The notes beneath the pieces are model-generated. The model had not been told where the DNA came from. It saw only the letters and a list, made by a program, of their open reading frames with translations, and searched no databases. A program made the position numbers and the translations under genes. From JARRON01 sp037383845 (GTDB lineage: Bacteria > Pseudomonadota > Gammaproteobacteria > Steroidobacterales > XN24), in the NCBI GenBank assembly GCA_037383845.1, contig JARRON010000004.1, positions 1-64,000 of the forward strand: a stretch of 64,000 nt of DNA. Direction: 5' to 3'. This document shows, one piece after another, positions 15,952 to 25,007 of this stretch (the stretch's first letter is position 1; every line of letters starts with the position of its first letter).

Positions 15952-17579
15952 CTACCTGGCCGCGGTATCCGGAGGAAGCCGAACGAAGCGGCTCGGATGC
16001 ACGTTCAGCGGGTTGTCGTACACGCCCTCCACCCCTGGCCTCAGGAGATACTTGCTGGCGTAGAAATACAGGGGCATGACCGGCGCCTGTTCCAGCATCC
16101 TGGCCTCCGCCGCGGCCAGCAGCCTCAGGCGCTGCTCCCCGTCGCCGGCCCGGGCGGCGCCCTCGAGCAGGCGGTCATATTCCTCGTCCTTCCAGCCGGT
16201 GCCGTTAAACGGGCTGTCCGAGGAAAGGATCTGCAGGAAGTTCGCCGGGTCCGCGAAATCGGCGATCCAGCTTGCCCGGTAAACCTCCGTCACAAGGCCG
16301 GCGCGGACGTTGCCCAGCAGCACCCTGAATTCCTCCCGGACCAGTTCCGTTTCCACGCCGAGTTCCTGCTGCCACACGGCGCCTACCGCCACTGCGATGC
16401 GGTCATGGATCTCGCCGGTGTTGTAGCGGATCTCGAGGGAAAGGGGATTGTCAGGCCCGTAGCCGGCCTCCCGCAGCAGCCCTCTGGCCTCCGCCAGCCG
16501 CGTGCTGCGGTCTTCCCGGCAGCCCGGCAGCGTGCTGGCCGGGTAGTCCGGGAACGCGGGCGGCACGAGGCTGCAGGCCGGGGCCTCCCCGGTGCCGATG
16601 ACACGGGCGGTCAGCAGCTGGCGGTCGGCGGCCAGGGCCAGGGCGCGGCGGACCCGGGGATCGTCCAGGGGCGGTTTGCGGGTGTTGAACCCGTAGAAAT
16701 ACACCGCCAGCTGGGGGCTCACCCGCAGGTCCTCCGGCATGTTCTCCTCGAGCCAGTAAAACCGCGCCACCGGCACCCCGTAGGTCATGTGCATCTCGCC
16801 GGCCCGGTAGCGGGACAACTCGGCAGCCCGGTCGGGCAGGTGCACATATCGCACCTGGTCCACGCCCGTGGATGCGTCATCCCAGTACGCGCGGTTCCGC
16901 TCGAGCAGGACGTGGTCCACTCCGCGAGGCGGAACGCCCCGTTACCCACCAGCGTCCCGGGACGGGCGTGCCCCCGGCCGTGCTCGTCCCAGATGTCCCG
17001 CCTGACCGGCGAGGCCGCCGGGTGGGCCAGGGCCTCGGCCAGCCACGGGGCCGGTTCCGCAAGCCGGATCACCAGTTCTGCCGGCCCGGGCGCGGTCACG
17101 CCCAGGGGCGGCGCATCCCCCGCCCCCGCCGCGCGCTCGCGCACGCCCCGGACGGGGGCCAGGAGCAGGGCATTGGGCGAGCCCGTCGCGGGATCGGCAA
17201 GACGAGCAAAACTCCAGGCGAAGTCGGCGGCGGTGACGCGCTCGCCATCGGACCACCGGGCGTCCTGCCGAAGGCGGAAGGTCCACTGGAGGCCGTCCTC
17301 GCTGGTCTCCCAGGACTCGGCAACGCCGGGGATGACCCGCCCCCGGGCATCCAGGGTGGTGAGGCCCTCGTAAAGATCGCGCAGGACGTTCAGTGCCGAC
17401 TCCGAACGGGCCAGGTGCGGGTCCAGGGATTCGGGTTCCGGGCCGTTGCCCCGGGTGAAGACACCCGGGTCGGCGGCGGAACCCGGGCCGGGACTTTCGT
17501 CCGCGGGGGGCGGCAGCCACAGCCAGGCCGCCGCGGCCGCAGCGGCGATGGCCAGGACCAGCGCAAGACGTGTCTTCAT
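15952..17579 (-). pseudogene. oppA: Peptide ABC transporter solute-binding protein, frameshifted (third in operon)
   Basis: Family 5 solute-binding protein split into two frames. The N-terminal part starts at the ATG 17577-17579 with a hydrophobic signal (LALVLAIAAAAAAAWLWL) and runs in frame to NGAFRLAEW near 16920. The C-terminal part resumes as DHVLLERNRAYWDD and continues to 15952. Its two intact paralogues read continuously across this point with two or three extra residues between W and the HV/HVK segment, so a small deletion, not divisible by three, best explains the break. The rest is well conserved, so a recent mutation or a sequence error (the oppD gap is 3.4 kb away) are both possible. 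It lies 7 nt downstream of the second binding protein. Confidence 0.8.
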
Positions 17580-17586
17580 CGGTCGC

Positions 17587-19230
17587 CTAGAAACCCCGCA
17601 TGGCCGTGTCGATGGACAGGTGCCGCGAGTAGACGTGATTGAGCACATTGGGCGCGAAACCCTTTACCCAGGGTTTCACCAGGTGTTTGCTCACCGTGTA
17701 GTACAGGGGAAGGATCGGGTACCGCTCCAGGACGATGAGCTCGGCTGCCTCCAGCAGCCGGCGGCGCGCTGCCGGGTCGTTCTCCGCCGCCGCCGCCTCC
17801 AGCAGACGGACATATTCAGGATCCGAGAAACCCGTGTCGTCCACCGCACCGCCCGGCGGGAGGATCTCCAGGAAGTTGGAGGCGTCGTTGTAGTCCCCGG
17901 CCCAGGCCAGGCGCATGACCTCCCAGAGGGCGGGATCTCGACGCTTGGCCAGCATCACCCTGAGTTCCTCGTTGACCAGGGTCGCTTCCACCGGCAGATG
18001 TTCCCGCCACATCGCTGCGACAGCCGTGGCAACGCGCCGCAGGTTTTCGTCGGTGTTGTATCGGACTTCGAAAACCAGGGGCCGGTCCGGTCCGTAGCCT
18101 GCCTCCCCAAGCAGCGCCCGGGCGGTCTCGAGCCGCCTCTCCATCGGCCAGTCGCGCCACTCGAAGGACTGGGCCGTGTAGTTCGCAGTGCCCGGCGGCA
18201 CCAGCCCGTAGGCCGGCACCTCGCCGAGGCCGGTGACGCTCTCTACCAGTCGCTCCCGGTCCACAGCCATGGTGAGGGCCTTGCGCAGCCGAATATCGTC
18301 GAAGGGCGCCCGATGCATGTTGAACATCCAGAACTGGGTGCTCAGGTACGGCGCCACGTGAAGCTCCTCCCCCAGGTTCTCCTTCAGCCAGCGGAAGCGG
18401 GAATGGGGAATCTGGGAGGTGATGTCCAGCTCGTCCGCCCGGTAACGGTTGAGTTCCGCCGCCGGGTCCTCCAGAGGAAAGAAGTACACAACATCGATGG
18501 CCGGCGGACTCCTGAAACGGGCATTCCGCTTCAGCCGGACATGGCGCTGGGGCTGCCAGTCATCCAGCATGTAGGCGCCGTTGGATACCAGCCGTCCGGG
18601 GCGGGCGTGCCCGGCACCGTGGGCCTGCAGGCTGGGCCCGTGCACCGGAAAAGCGAAGGTGTTGGACAACAGGCCCAGCAGGTAGGGAGTCGGACTTTCC
18701 AGCTCGATCACCAGGGTGTGCTCGTCCGGCGCGTCTACCCCCAGGGACGTCACCGGGGCCTCCCCGGCGATCACCGCCCCAGCATTGGCGATGGGCGACA
18801 GCAGAGCGGCGCTGGTGGAGCCGGTGGCCGGGTCCACGGCCCGCCGGAGGCCGGCGACGAAATCCGCCGCGGTGAGCGGATCGCCGTTCGACCAGCGCCC
18901 GGACCCGCGGAGAGTGAACGTCCAGGTGAGGCCATCGTCGCTGACGGACCAGCTTTCCGCGGCGCCAGGCACCAGGCTCCCGTCAGGCGCTTCGGTCACC
19001 AGGCCCTCGAAAAGATCGCGAATAATCTCCCGGCTGGTCTCCTCTTCCGCCCGCTGGGGATCCAGCGTGCCCGGCTCCCCGGGATTGCCCCGGCGCAGGA
19101 CCACCTCCCGGCCTTCGTCATCCGCGGCCGCGCCAGGGGGCGCCGCAGGCTCCTCGTCCCCGCGTCCGCAGGCCGCCGCGAGGACCGCCGCCAGGACGAG
19201 CAGTCCGGCCCGGAGTCGGCGGTCCCTCAT
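17587..19230 (-). CDS. oppA: Peptide ABC transporter solute-binding lipoprotein (second in operon)
   Basis: Family 5 extracytoplasmic peptide-binding protein, 547 residues. The N-terminus is a lipoprotein-type signal (LLVLAAVLAAAC) with the acylated Cys near residue 21, followed by an acidic linker. The body shows the family pattern: GNPGEPGTLDPQ, RDLFEGLV, SDDGLTWTFTLR, AADFVAGLRRAVDPATGS, and late LPPGGAVDDTGFSDPEY. The ATG at 19228-19230 overlaps the stop of the first binding protein (ATGA). It is a paralogue of both neighbours, clearly diverged, so ligand range may differ. Confidence 0.93.
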   Translation of the reverse strand: MRDRRLRAGLLVLAAVLAAACGRGDEEPAAPPGAAADDEGREVVLRRGNPGEPGTLDPQRAEEETSREIIRDLFEGLVTEAPDGSLVPGAAESWSVSDDGLTWTFTLRGSGRWSNGDPLTAADFVAGLRRAVDPATGSTSAALLSPIANAGAVIAGEAPVTSLGVDAPDEHTLVIELESPTPYLLGLLSNTFAFPVHGPSLQAHGAGHARPGRLVSNGAYMLDDWQPQRHVRLKRNARFRSPPAIDVVYFFPLEDPAAELNRYRADELDITSQIPHSRFRWLKENLGEELHVAPYLSTQFWMFNMHRAPFDDIRLRKALTMAVDRERLVESVTGLGEVPAYGLVPPGTANYTAQSFEWRDWPMERRLETARALLGEAGYGPDRPLVFEVRYNTDENLRRVATAVAAMWREHLPVEATLVNEELRVMLAKRRDPALWEVMRLAWAGDYNDASNFLEILPPGGAVDDTGFSDPEYVRLLEAAAAENDPAARRRLLEAAELIVLERYPILPLYYTVSKHLVKPWVKGFAPNVLNHVYSRHLSIDTAMRGF

Positions 19231-20873
19231 GGCCGGCCGGTATCCACCAGGTAGAAGTGGCGGCTTGGATGAATGTCCATCAGGTTCGGCTCCCAGCCCC
19301 GCACCCAGGGCTTCACCAGGCGCGTCGTCACGAAGTAGTAAAGCGGTATCACCGGCTGTTCTTCCAGGAGCAGCCGCTCGGCTTCCTGCAGCAGCTCCAT
19401 GCGCCTGGCCTGGTCGCCGGTCTTGAGAGATGCCGCCAGAAGCGCGTCGTATCGGGGGTTCTGCCAGCCTGTGTCGCTCAGGCCGGAGCCGGAGTGGAGG
19501 ACGCTGGCGAAACTGTAGACGTCCCGGTAATCCGCCGCCCACGCAGAGCGGAACACGCTGGAAGTGGCCAGGTCGCTCCGGCTCTGCAGGAAGACCTTGA
19601 ATTCCTCGGCCCTGAGGCTGGCCTGGATGCCGAGTACGTCCTTCCACATGGCGGCGATGGCCACCGCCAGTCGCTGGCTGTTCGGGCCGCTGGCATAGGC
19701 AATCTCCACCTGGGGTGCGTCCCGGGGATCGTAGCCGGCTTCGCTGTAGAGCATCTGGGCCTTGGCGACCTGGCGGCGCCGGGTCCAGGCAGCCCATTCA
19801 GGAACCTGCGGCGTGTAGCCGTCCATGGGCGGGACCCAGCCGTAGGCGGGAATCTCGCCGCCACCGGTCACGGCCCGCACGATGAGTTCCCGGTCGATGG
19901 CCATGGACAGGGCCCGGCGGAGCTCCGGCGAGTCGGCAAAGGGCGCGTGGGTGACGTTGATGCCCAGGTAGCTCACGGCGAGACGCGGATGAGTGGACAC
20001 CTCGGCGGCGAGGTTGCGCTGGATCCAGCCGAGCTGCTGGTGCGGGACATGATAGGTCCAGTCCAGCTCCCCCGCCCGGTACCGGGCCAGCTCCGCCGAT
20101 TCGTTGGCCGTGGGGTAGTAGTACACCTCGTCGATGGCGACGTTCCGGGTGTCCCAGTAATTGTGGTTCCGGCCCAGCTTCACGTGGGAGCCCACGACCC
20201 ACTCCGCGAGGTAGAACGGACCGTTGCTGACCAGGTTGCCCGGCCGGGTAAAACGCTCGCCGTGCGTGGCCAGGCTCTCCCGATGGACCGGGAAGGTCAT
20301 GGGATGGGTGAGCAGCTCGAGAAAAAACGGCGTCGGGCCTTCCAGGCGGATGCGCAGGGTGTTGCCGTCGAGGGCCTCGACCCCCAGCGCCTCCGGCGGC
20401 AGTCTGCCGCCCGTGACGGCCCGCGCGTTCAACACCGGCGCCAGGATGTCAGCGTAGTCGGACGCGGTGGACGGATCCACGGCGCGCCGGAAGCTGAACT
20501 GGAAATCCTCCGCCGTGACCGGGTCCCCGTTGGACCAGCGGGCGTTGGGACGCAGGTGGAACGTCCAGGTCAGGCCGTCCGGGGACACCTCCCAGCTGGC
20601 TGCCACGCCGGAGGTGGGCGCACCCCCCGGTGAAGTCGACACCAGACCCTCGTAAAGGTCGCGCTCGATATTGGCCGCCGGCCCGCCCACGGAGTGGTGT
20701 GGATCCAGGCTGGCGGGCTCCGCCCCGTTGCCCCGGTGGAGGATCTGCACCCCCGGGCGGAGAGGCTCGCCCCGGGGCCCCGCCTCCGGTCCGCAGGCCG
20801 CCAGCAGCGCGCAACCCACGCCCGCCGCCAGCAGCCGGACGAGCACCGTGGCCTTCCCCCTTGGCCGATCCAT
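19227..20873 (-). CDS. oppA: Peptide ABC transporter solute-binding lipoprotein (first in operon)
   Basis: Family 5 peptide-binding protein, 548 residues, with a lipobox LLAAC near residue 27. Conserved segments are RGNGAEPASLDPHHS, RDLYEGLVS, SPDGLTWTFHLRPNARWSNGDPVTAEDF and GSGLSDTGWQNPRYD. The ATG at 20871-20873 lies 4 nt downstream of the mnmG stop, so the whole peptide-uptake operon appears to be read from the mnmG promoter unless an internal promoter lies within mnmG. Overlaps the next binding-protein gene by 4 nt. Confidence 0.93.
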   Translation of the reverse strand: MDRPRGKATVLVRLLAAGVGCALLAACGPEAGPRGEPLRPGVQILHRGNGAEPASLDPHHSVGGPAANIERDLYEGLVSTSPGGAPTSGVAASWEVSPDGLTWTFHLRPNARWSNGDPVTAEDFQFSFRRAVDPSTASDYADILAPVLNARAVTGGRLPPEALGVEALDGNTLRIRLEGPTPFFLELLTHPMTFPVHRESLATHGERFTRPGNLVSNGPFYLAEWVVGSHVKLGRNHNYWDTRNVAIDEVYYYPTANESAELARYRAGELDWTYHVPHQQLGWIQRNLAAEVSTHPRLAVSYLGINVTHAPFADSPELRRALSMAIDRELIVRAVTGGGEIPAYGWVPPMDGYTPQVPEWAAWTRRRQVAKAQMLYSEAGYDPRDAPQVEIAYASGPNSQRLAVAIAAMWKDVLGIQASLRAEEFKVFLQSRSDLATSSVFRSAWAADYRDVYSFASVLHSGSGLSDTGWQNPRYDALLAASLKTGDQARRMELLQEAERLLLEEQPVIPLYYFVTTRLVKPWVRGWEPNLMDIHPSRHFYLVDTGRP

Positions 20874-20877
20874 GGTC

Positions 20878-22770
20878 CTAGGCCACCGCTTCCGAGTCGC
20901 CGCCGATTCGTTTCAGGTGGACCAGCAACAACGACACCGCCGCCGGCGTCACACCCGGCAGGCGGGCGGCCTGGCCCAGGGTTGCGGGGCGCGCATCGGC
21001 CAGCCGCTGCCGGACCTCGTGGGACAGCCCCCGGACCGCCTCGTAATCCAGGTTCCCGGGAAGCGCCAGGCCCTCGCTCCGGCGGTGGCGCTCGATCTCC
21101 GCCGACTGGCGCCGGATGTAGCCGGCGTACTTCGCGCGGACCTCCACCTGGGCAGCCACCTCGCCGGACAGCCCGGGATCTCCGACCTGTTCCAGGGCCG
21201 CCAGATGGCGGTGGCCGATCTCCGGGCGTCGAAGCAGTTCCAGCGCGCTGACCTCCCGGGAGGGGCGGCCCCCCGGCAGGCGCTCGACCTCTGCGGCCGA
21301 CAGCCGTCCCGGCCGCACCAGACAGCCGGCGAGTCGACGGGTCTCGTCCTCCACCGCTGCCTGCTTGGCCTCGAACCGGCTCCAGCGGGAGTCGTCCACC
21401 AGCCCGAGCCTTCGGCCTGCGGGGGTGAGCCGCTCGTCGGCGTTGTCCTCCCGGAGCAGGAGCCGGTACTCGGCCCGGCTGGTGAACATGCGGTACGGCT
21501 CCGTGACGCCGCGGGTGACCAGGTCGTCCACCAGCACGCCGAGGTAGGCCTCGTGCCGGGCGGGCACCCAGGGCGAGTCGCCCCGGCGCTTCAGGACCGC
21601 GTTGATTCCGGCCAGCAGTCCCTGGGCCGCAGCTTCCTCGTAGCCGGTGGTGCCGTTGATCTGGCCGGCGAAGAACAGGCCGGGAATTTTCCGGGTCTCC
21701 AGGGTCGGCGCCAGGGCCCGGGGGTCAAAGTAGTCGTATTCAATGGCATAGCCCGGCCGGGTGATATGGGCCTGCTCGAACCCTTCCATGCTGCGCACCA
21801 GCGCCACCTGGACGTCGAAAGGCAGGCTCGTGGAGATGCCATTGGGGTAGACCTCGGAGACCTCCAGCCCCTCGGGCTCCACGAACACCTGGTGAGATGT
21901 CTTGTCTGCGAAGCGGACAACCTTGTCCTCCACCGACGGGCAGTACCGCGGTCCCACGCCCTCGATGGCGCCGCTGTACATGGGCGAGCGATGCAGGGCA
22001 GCCCGGATGATGTCGTGAGTGCGTTCGTTGGTCGCGCCGATCCAGCACGGCACCTGGCGGGGATGGTCCTCCGGCCGGCCCACGAAGCTGAAGACCGGCC
22101 GCGGCTCGTCGCCCGGCTGCTCCCGGAGCCTGGAGTAGTCGATGCTGCGGCCGTCGATGCGGGGCGGCGTGCCCGTCTTGAGGCGCCCCACTGGGAAATC
22201 CATCTCGCGGAGCCGCCTCGCCAGGCCCGTGGAGGGAGCGTCACCGGCCCGGCCGCCCGCGTGAGTCTGCTCGCCCACGTGGATGCGGCCGGCGAGGAAG
22301 GTCCCCACGGTGAGCACCACTGCGGGCGCGCGGAATACCAGGCCCATCGCCGTGGTCACGCCAGCCACCGCGCCGGCCTCCACCAGCAAGTCTTCCACCG
22401 ACTGCTGGAAGAGCGTCAGGCCCGGCTGGCTCTCCACGGCGGCGCGGATGGCACGCCGGTAAAGGGCCCGGTCAGCCTGGGCCCGGGTCGCGCGGACGGC
22501 GGGACCCTTCCGGGCATTCAGCGTGCGGAAATGGATGCCTGCAGCGTCCGCGGCCCGGGCCATGGCCCCGCCCAGGGCGTCCACTTCCCGGGCGAGGTGC
22601 CCTTTGCCAATCCCGCCGATGGCAGGATTGCAGCTCATCTGGCCCAGGGTCTCGATGTTCTGGGTCAGCAGAAGGGTACGGGCGCCCATGCGGGCGCCCG
22701 CCAGGGCGGCCTCTGTACCGGCGTGGCCACCGCCCACCACGATAAGATCGAACTGTTCCGGATGCTCCAT
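20878..22770 (-). CDS. mnmG: tRNA uridine-5-carboxymethylaminomethyl modification enzyme MnmG (GidA)
   Basis: FAD/NADH enzyme that with MnmE installs the (carboxymethyl)aminomethyl group at U34 of tRNA. The 630-residue product (E. coli 629) starts MEHPEQFDLIVVGGGHAG with the FAD dinucleotide motif, then QMSCNPAIGGIGKGHLAREVDALGG, GTFLAGRIHVG and TGTPPRIDGRSID. I prefer the ATG at 22768-22770 over the one at 22809 because family homology begins there. Partner mnmE lies about 4.8 kb upstream on the same strand. The opp operon follows after only 4 nt, an unusual downstream neighbour; rsmG is the classical one. Confidence 0.97.
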   Translation of the reverse strand: MEHPEQFDLIVVGGGHAGTEAALAGARMGARTLLLTQNIETLGQMSCNPAIGGIGKGHLAREVDALGGAMARAADAAGIHFRTLNARKGPAVRATRAQADRALYRRAIRAAVESQPGLTLFQQSVEDLLVEAGAVAGVTTAMGLVFRAPAVVLTVGTFLAGRIHVGEQTHAGGRAGDAPSTGLARRLREMDFPVGRLKTGTPPRIDGRSIDYSRLREQPGDEPRPVFSFVGRPEDHPRQVPCWIGATNERTHDIIRAALHRSPMYSGAIEGVGPRYCPSVEDKVVRFADKTSHQVFVEPEGLEVSEVYPNGISTSLPFDVQVALVRSMEGFEQAHITRPGYAIEYDYFDPRALAPTLETRKIPGLFFAGQINGTTGYEEAAAQGLLAGINAVLKRRGDSPWVPARHEAYLGVLVDDLVTRGVTEPYRMFTSRAEYRLLLREDNADERLTPAGRRLGLVDDSRWSRFEAKQAAVEDETRRLAGCLVRPGRLSAAEVERLPGGRPSREVSALELLRRPEIGHRHLAALEQVGDPGLSGEVAAQVEVRAKYAGYIRRQSAEIERHRRSEGLALPGNLDYEAVRGLSHEVRQRLADARPATLGQAARLPGVTPAAVSLLLVHLKRIGGDSEAVA

Positions 22771-22872
22771 CGGCGCTGCCCGGGTTCGGGTTGATCCAGG
22801 GACCGACATGATAACCGCCGCCGCGGCCTCGCTTTACAGGCGTCGCAGCCGGCGGCAAGCTTTTCGGCCATC

Positions 22873-24285
22873 GTGCTCGCCACCCTCGCCCTTGCCGCCG
22901 CCTCCCTGAGTCCCTGCACCTTCTCGGATTCCGCCGGGGTGCGGATGGTGGAGGCCCGTTGCACCACCGTCAGCGTGCCCCTGGACCCGGCGCAACCTGC
23001 CGGCAAGGTCCTGGGGCTGGCCGTGGCCGTGATCCCGGCGCCCACCCCCCGCGAGCCCGGCGAGGCGCTCACGGTCCTGGCAGGCGGCCCGGGTGGCTCG
23101 GCGCGGGAATTCTACGCGTCCTTCCAGCGAGCCTTCGCGCAGGCCGGCAAGCACACCGACATCGTGCTCGTGGACCAGCGGGGCACCGGCGGATCCGCCA
23201 GGATGGACTGTCCCGTCTTCGAGGGTCCCGACAAGATCCTTTCCCCGGAGGCCGCCAGGGCGGCAACGCGCCAGTGTCTCGCGGTGCTGCCCCACGACCC
23301 GAGGCTCTTCACCACCAGCGTGGCGGTGAGGGACCTGGAAGCCGTCCGGGAGTTGCTCGGCTACGAGCGGCTGCACGTGTACGGGGCCTCGTACGGCACC
23401 CGGGTAGCCCAGCACTATGCCCGGCGCTATCCGGAGCGCACCGCGTCTCTGATCCTGGACGGCGTCATTCCGCCGGAAGTCCCTCTCGGACCCAACGTGC
23501 CTCTTAATGCACAGGCGGCGCTGGAAACCATCTTCTCCCGCTGCCGGGCACAGGCCGACTGCGAGGCCCGCTTCGGTGACCTGGAGGCCCGGTTCGCCGG
23601 CCTCCGGCGGGACCTGGCGGCCTCGCCCGCGGAGTTCTCAATGCCCCATCCGCGCACGGGCGAGCCGGAGTCCGTCCGGCTGACGGAAGTCGACGTGGCC
23701 GTGGGCGTGCGGCTGCTCTCCTACACCGACGACTCCGCGGCCCTGCTGCCCCTGCTTATCCACGAGGCGGCCGGCGGCCGGCCCCAGGGCCTTGCGGCCC
23801 AGTCCCTGCTCGCAATGGAAGGTTTGTCGGAATCCCTGGCCCTGGGCATGCACAACGCGGTGGTCTGCACCGAAGATCTTCCTTTCGTGCACATCGACGA
23901 AGCCGAGCGCGCCCGTCTCGAGGCGACGTACCTGGGCTTCCGGCAGGTGGAAGCGCTGCAGGCCATGTGCCATGACTGGCCCAGGGGCCGCATGGACGAG
24001 GATCTGCGCGTGCCGCTGAATGACACCGTCCCCACCCTCATCCTCTCCGGACAATACGATCCGGTCACGCCGCCGGCGTATGGCGACATCGTGGCCGGGG
24101 CCCTGCCCGACAGCCGCCACCTCGTCGCCCCCGGCATGGGCCACGGCGTGGCAGCTGCCGGCTGCGCTCCGCGGCTGCTCAGCACGTTCGTGCGACAGCC
24201 CGACCCGGGCGGCCTCGATGCCGCATGCCTGGACCGGCTCGCACCCCAGCCGTTCTTCCTCGACTACTCCGGACCGGCGCCATGA
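22873..24285 (+). CDS. Exported S33-family alpha/beta-hydrolase (proline/tripeptidyl aminopeptidase-like)
   Basis: A 470-residue peptidase-like hydrolase. The catalytic triad is visible: Ser173 in GASYG, Asp in SGQYDPVTPP and His in GMGHGVAA; the oxyanion loop is GGPGGSA and DQRGTGGS. These match Tap/proline iminopeptidase S33 enzymes with a C-terminal TAP-like segment. The only start in frame is a GTG at 22873, giving a short hydrophobic leader (LATLALAAASL) and Cys at 15, so export or lipidation is likely but the start is uncertain. It is coupled by ATGA to a NatA-type ATPase. Confidence 0.85.
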   Translation: MLATLALAAASLSPCTFSDSAGVRMVEARCTTVSVPLDPAQPAGKVLGLAVAVIPAPTPREPGEALTVLAGGPGGSAREFYASFQRAFAQAGKHTDIVLVDQRGTGGSARMDCPVFEGPDKILSPEAARAATRQCLAVLPHDPRLFTTSVAVRDLEAVRELLGYERLHVYGASYGTRVAQHYARRYPERTASLILDGVIPPEVPLGPNVPLNAQAALETIFSRCRAQADCEARFGDLEARFAGLRRDLAASPAEFSMPHPRTGEPESVRLTEVDVAVGVRLLSYTDDSAALLPLLIHEAAGGRPQGLAAQSLLAMEGLSESLALGMHNAVVCTEDLPFVHIDEAERARLEATYLGFRQVEALQAMCHDWPRGRMDEDLRVPLNDTVPTLILSGQYDPVTPPAYGDIVAGALPDSRHLVAPGMGHGVAAAGCAPRLLSTFVRQPDPGGLDAACLDRLAPQPFFLDYSGPAP

Positions 24286-25007
24286 TCCGGGTGGACGGAC
24301 TGGAAAAGCGATTCGGCGAAGTCAGGGCCGTACAGCACGTGTCCTTCAGCGCCGCGGACGGTGAAATCACGGGTCTTCTCGGCCCCAATGGCGCGGGCAA
24401 GTCCACCACCCTCCGGATACTGGCGACAGTCCTGAAGCCCGACGCCGGTAACGCGCAGATCGACGGTATCGACGTGGTCCGGTATCCCGTGGAGGTTCGG
24501 CACCGGATGGGCGTGCTGCCCCATGGCGCCGGCCTTTATCCCCACCTGACAGGCCGGGAGAACATCCGCTATTTCGGCCGCCTGGCGGGGCTTGCCGGCG
24601 ACGCACTGGAGGCGCGCCTCGGCGAGCTCACCGAACTGCTGGACCTGGGCGACTTCCAGGACCGTCCCGCCAAGGGCTATTCCCAGGGCCAGCGCACCCG
24701 CATCGCCCTCGGCCGGGCCATGGTGCACGAGCCGGCGAACCTGATCCTGGATGAACCCAGCTCGGGGCTGGACGTCATGGCCACCCGCAGCCTGCGGCAG
24801 CTGCTTGCCGACCTGAAGGCCCGCGGCATCTGCATCCTCTTTTCCACCCACGTCATGCAGGAAGTGGCCGCGGTGTGCGACCGGATCGTGGTGATCGCCC
24901 ACGGCCGCGTCGTCGCAAGAGGCACGCCGGACGAGATCCGGCATGCCACTGGCGTCGCCGACCTGGAGGAGGCGTTCGTGCGGGCCATCGGGGAGTCCCC
25001 GGAATGA
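24282..25007 (+). CDS. natA: ABC transporter ATPase, NatA type
   Basis: A 241-residue ATPase for an ABC-2 exporter. Walker A GPNGAGKST is near residues 33-41; the signature is the atypical YSQGQ, Walker B LILDEPSSGLDV, and H-loop FSTHVMQEV. The sequence is closest to NatA of the Na+ efflux NatAB family, though substrate is not shown. The ATG at 24282 overlaps the peptidase stop, and the gene's own stop overlaps the permease start, so all three are translated as a coupled unit. Confidence 0.88.
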   Translation: MIRVDGLEKRFGEVRAVQHVSFSAADGEITGLLGPNGAGKSTTLRILATVLKPDAGNAQIDGIDVVRYPVEVRHRMGVLPHGAGLYPHLTGRENIRYFGRLAGLAGDALEARLGELTELLDLGDFQDRPAKGYSQGQRTRIALGRAMVHEPANLILDEPSSGLDVMATRSLRQLLADLKARGICILFSTHVMQEVAAVCDRIVVIAHGRVVARGTPDEIRHATGVADLEEAFVRAIGESPE

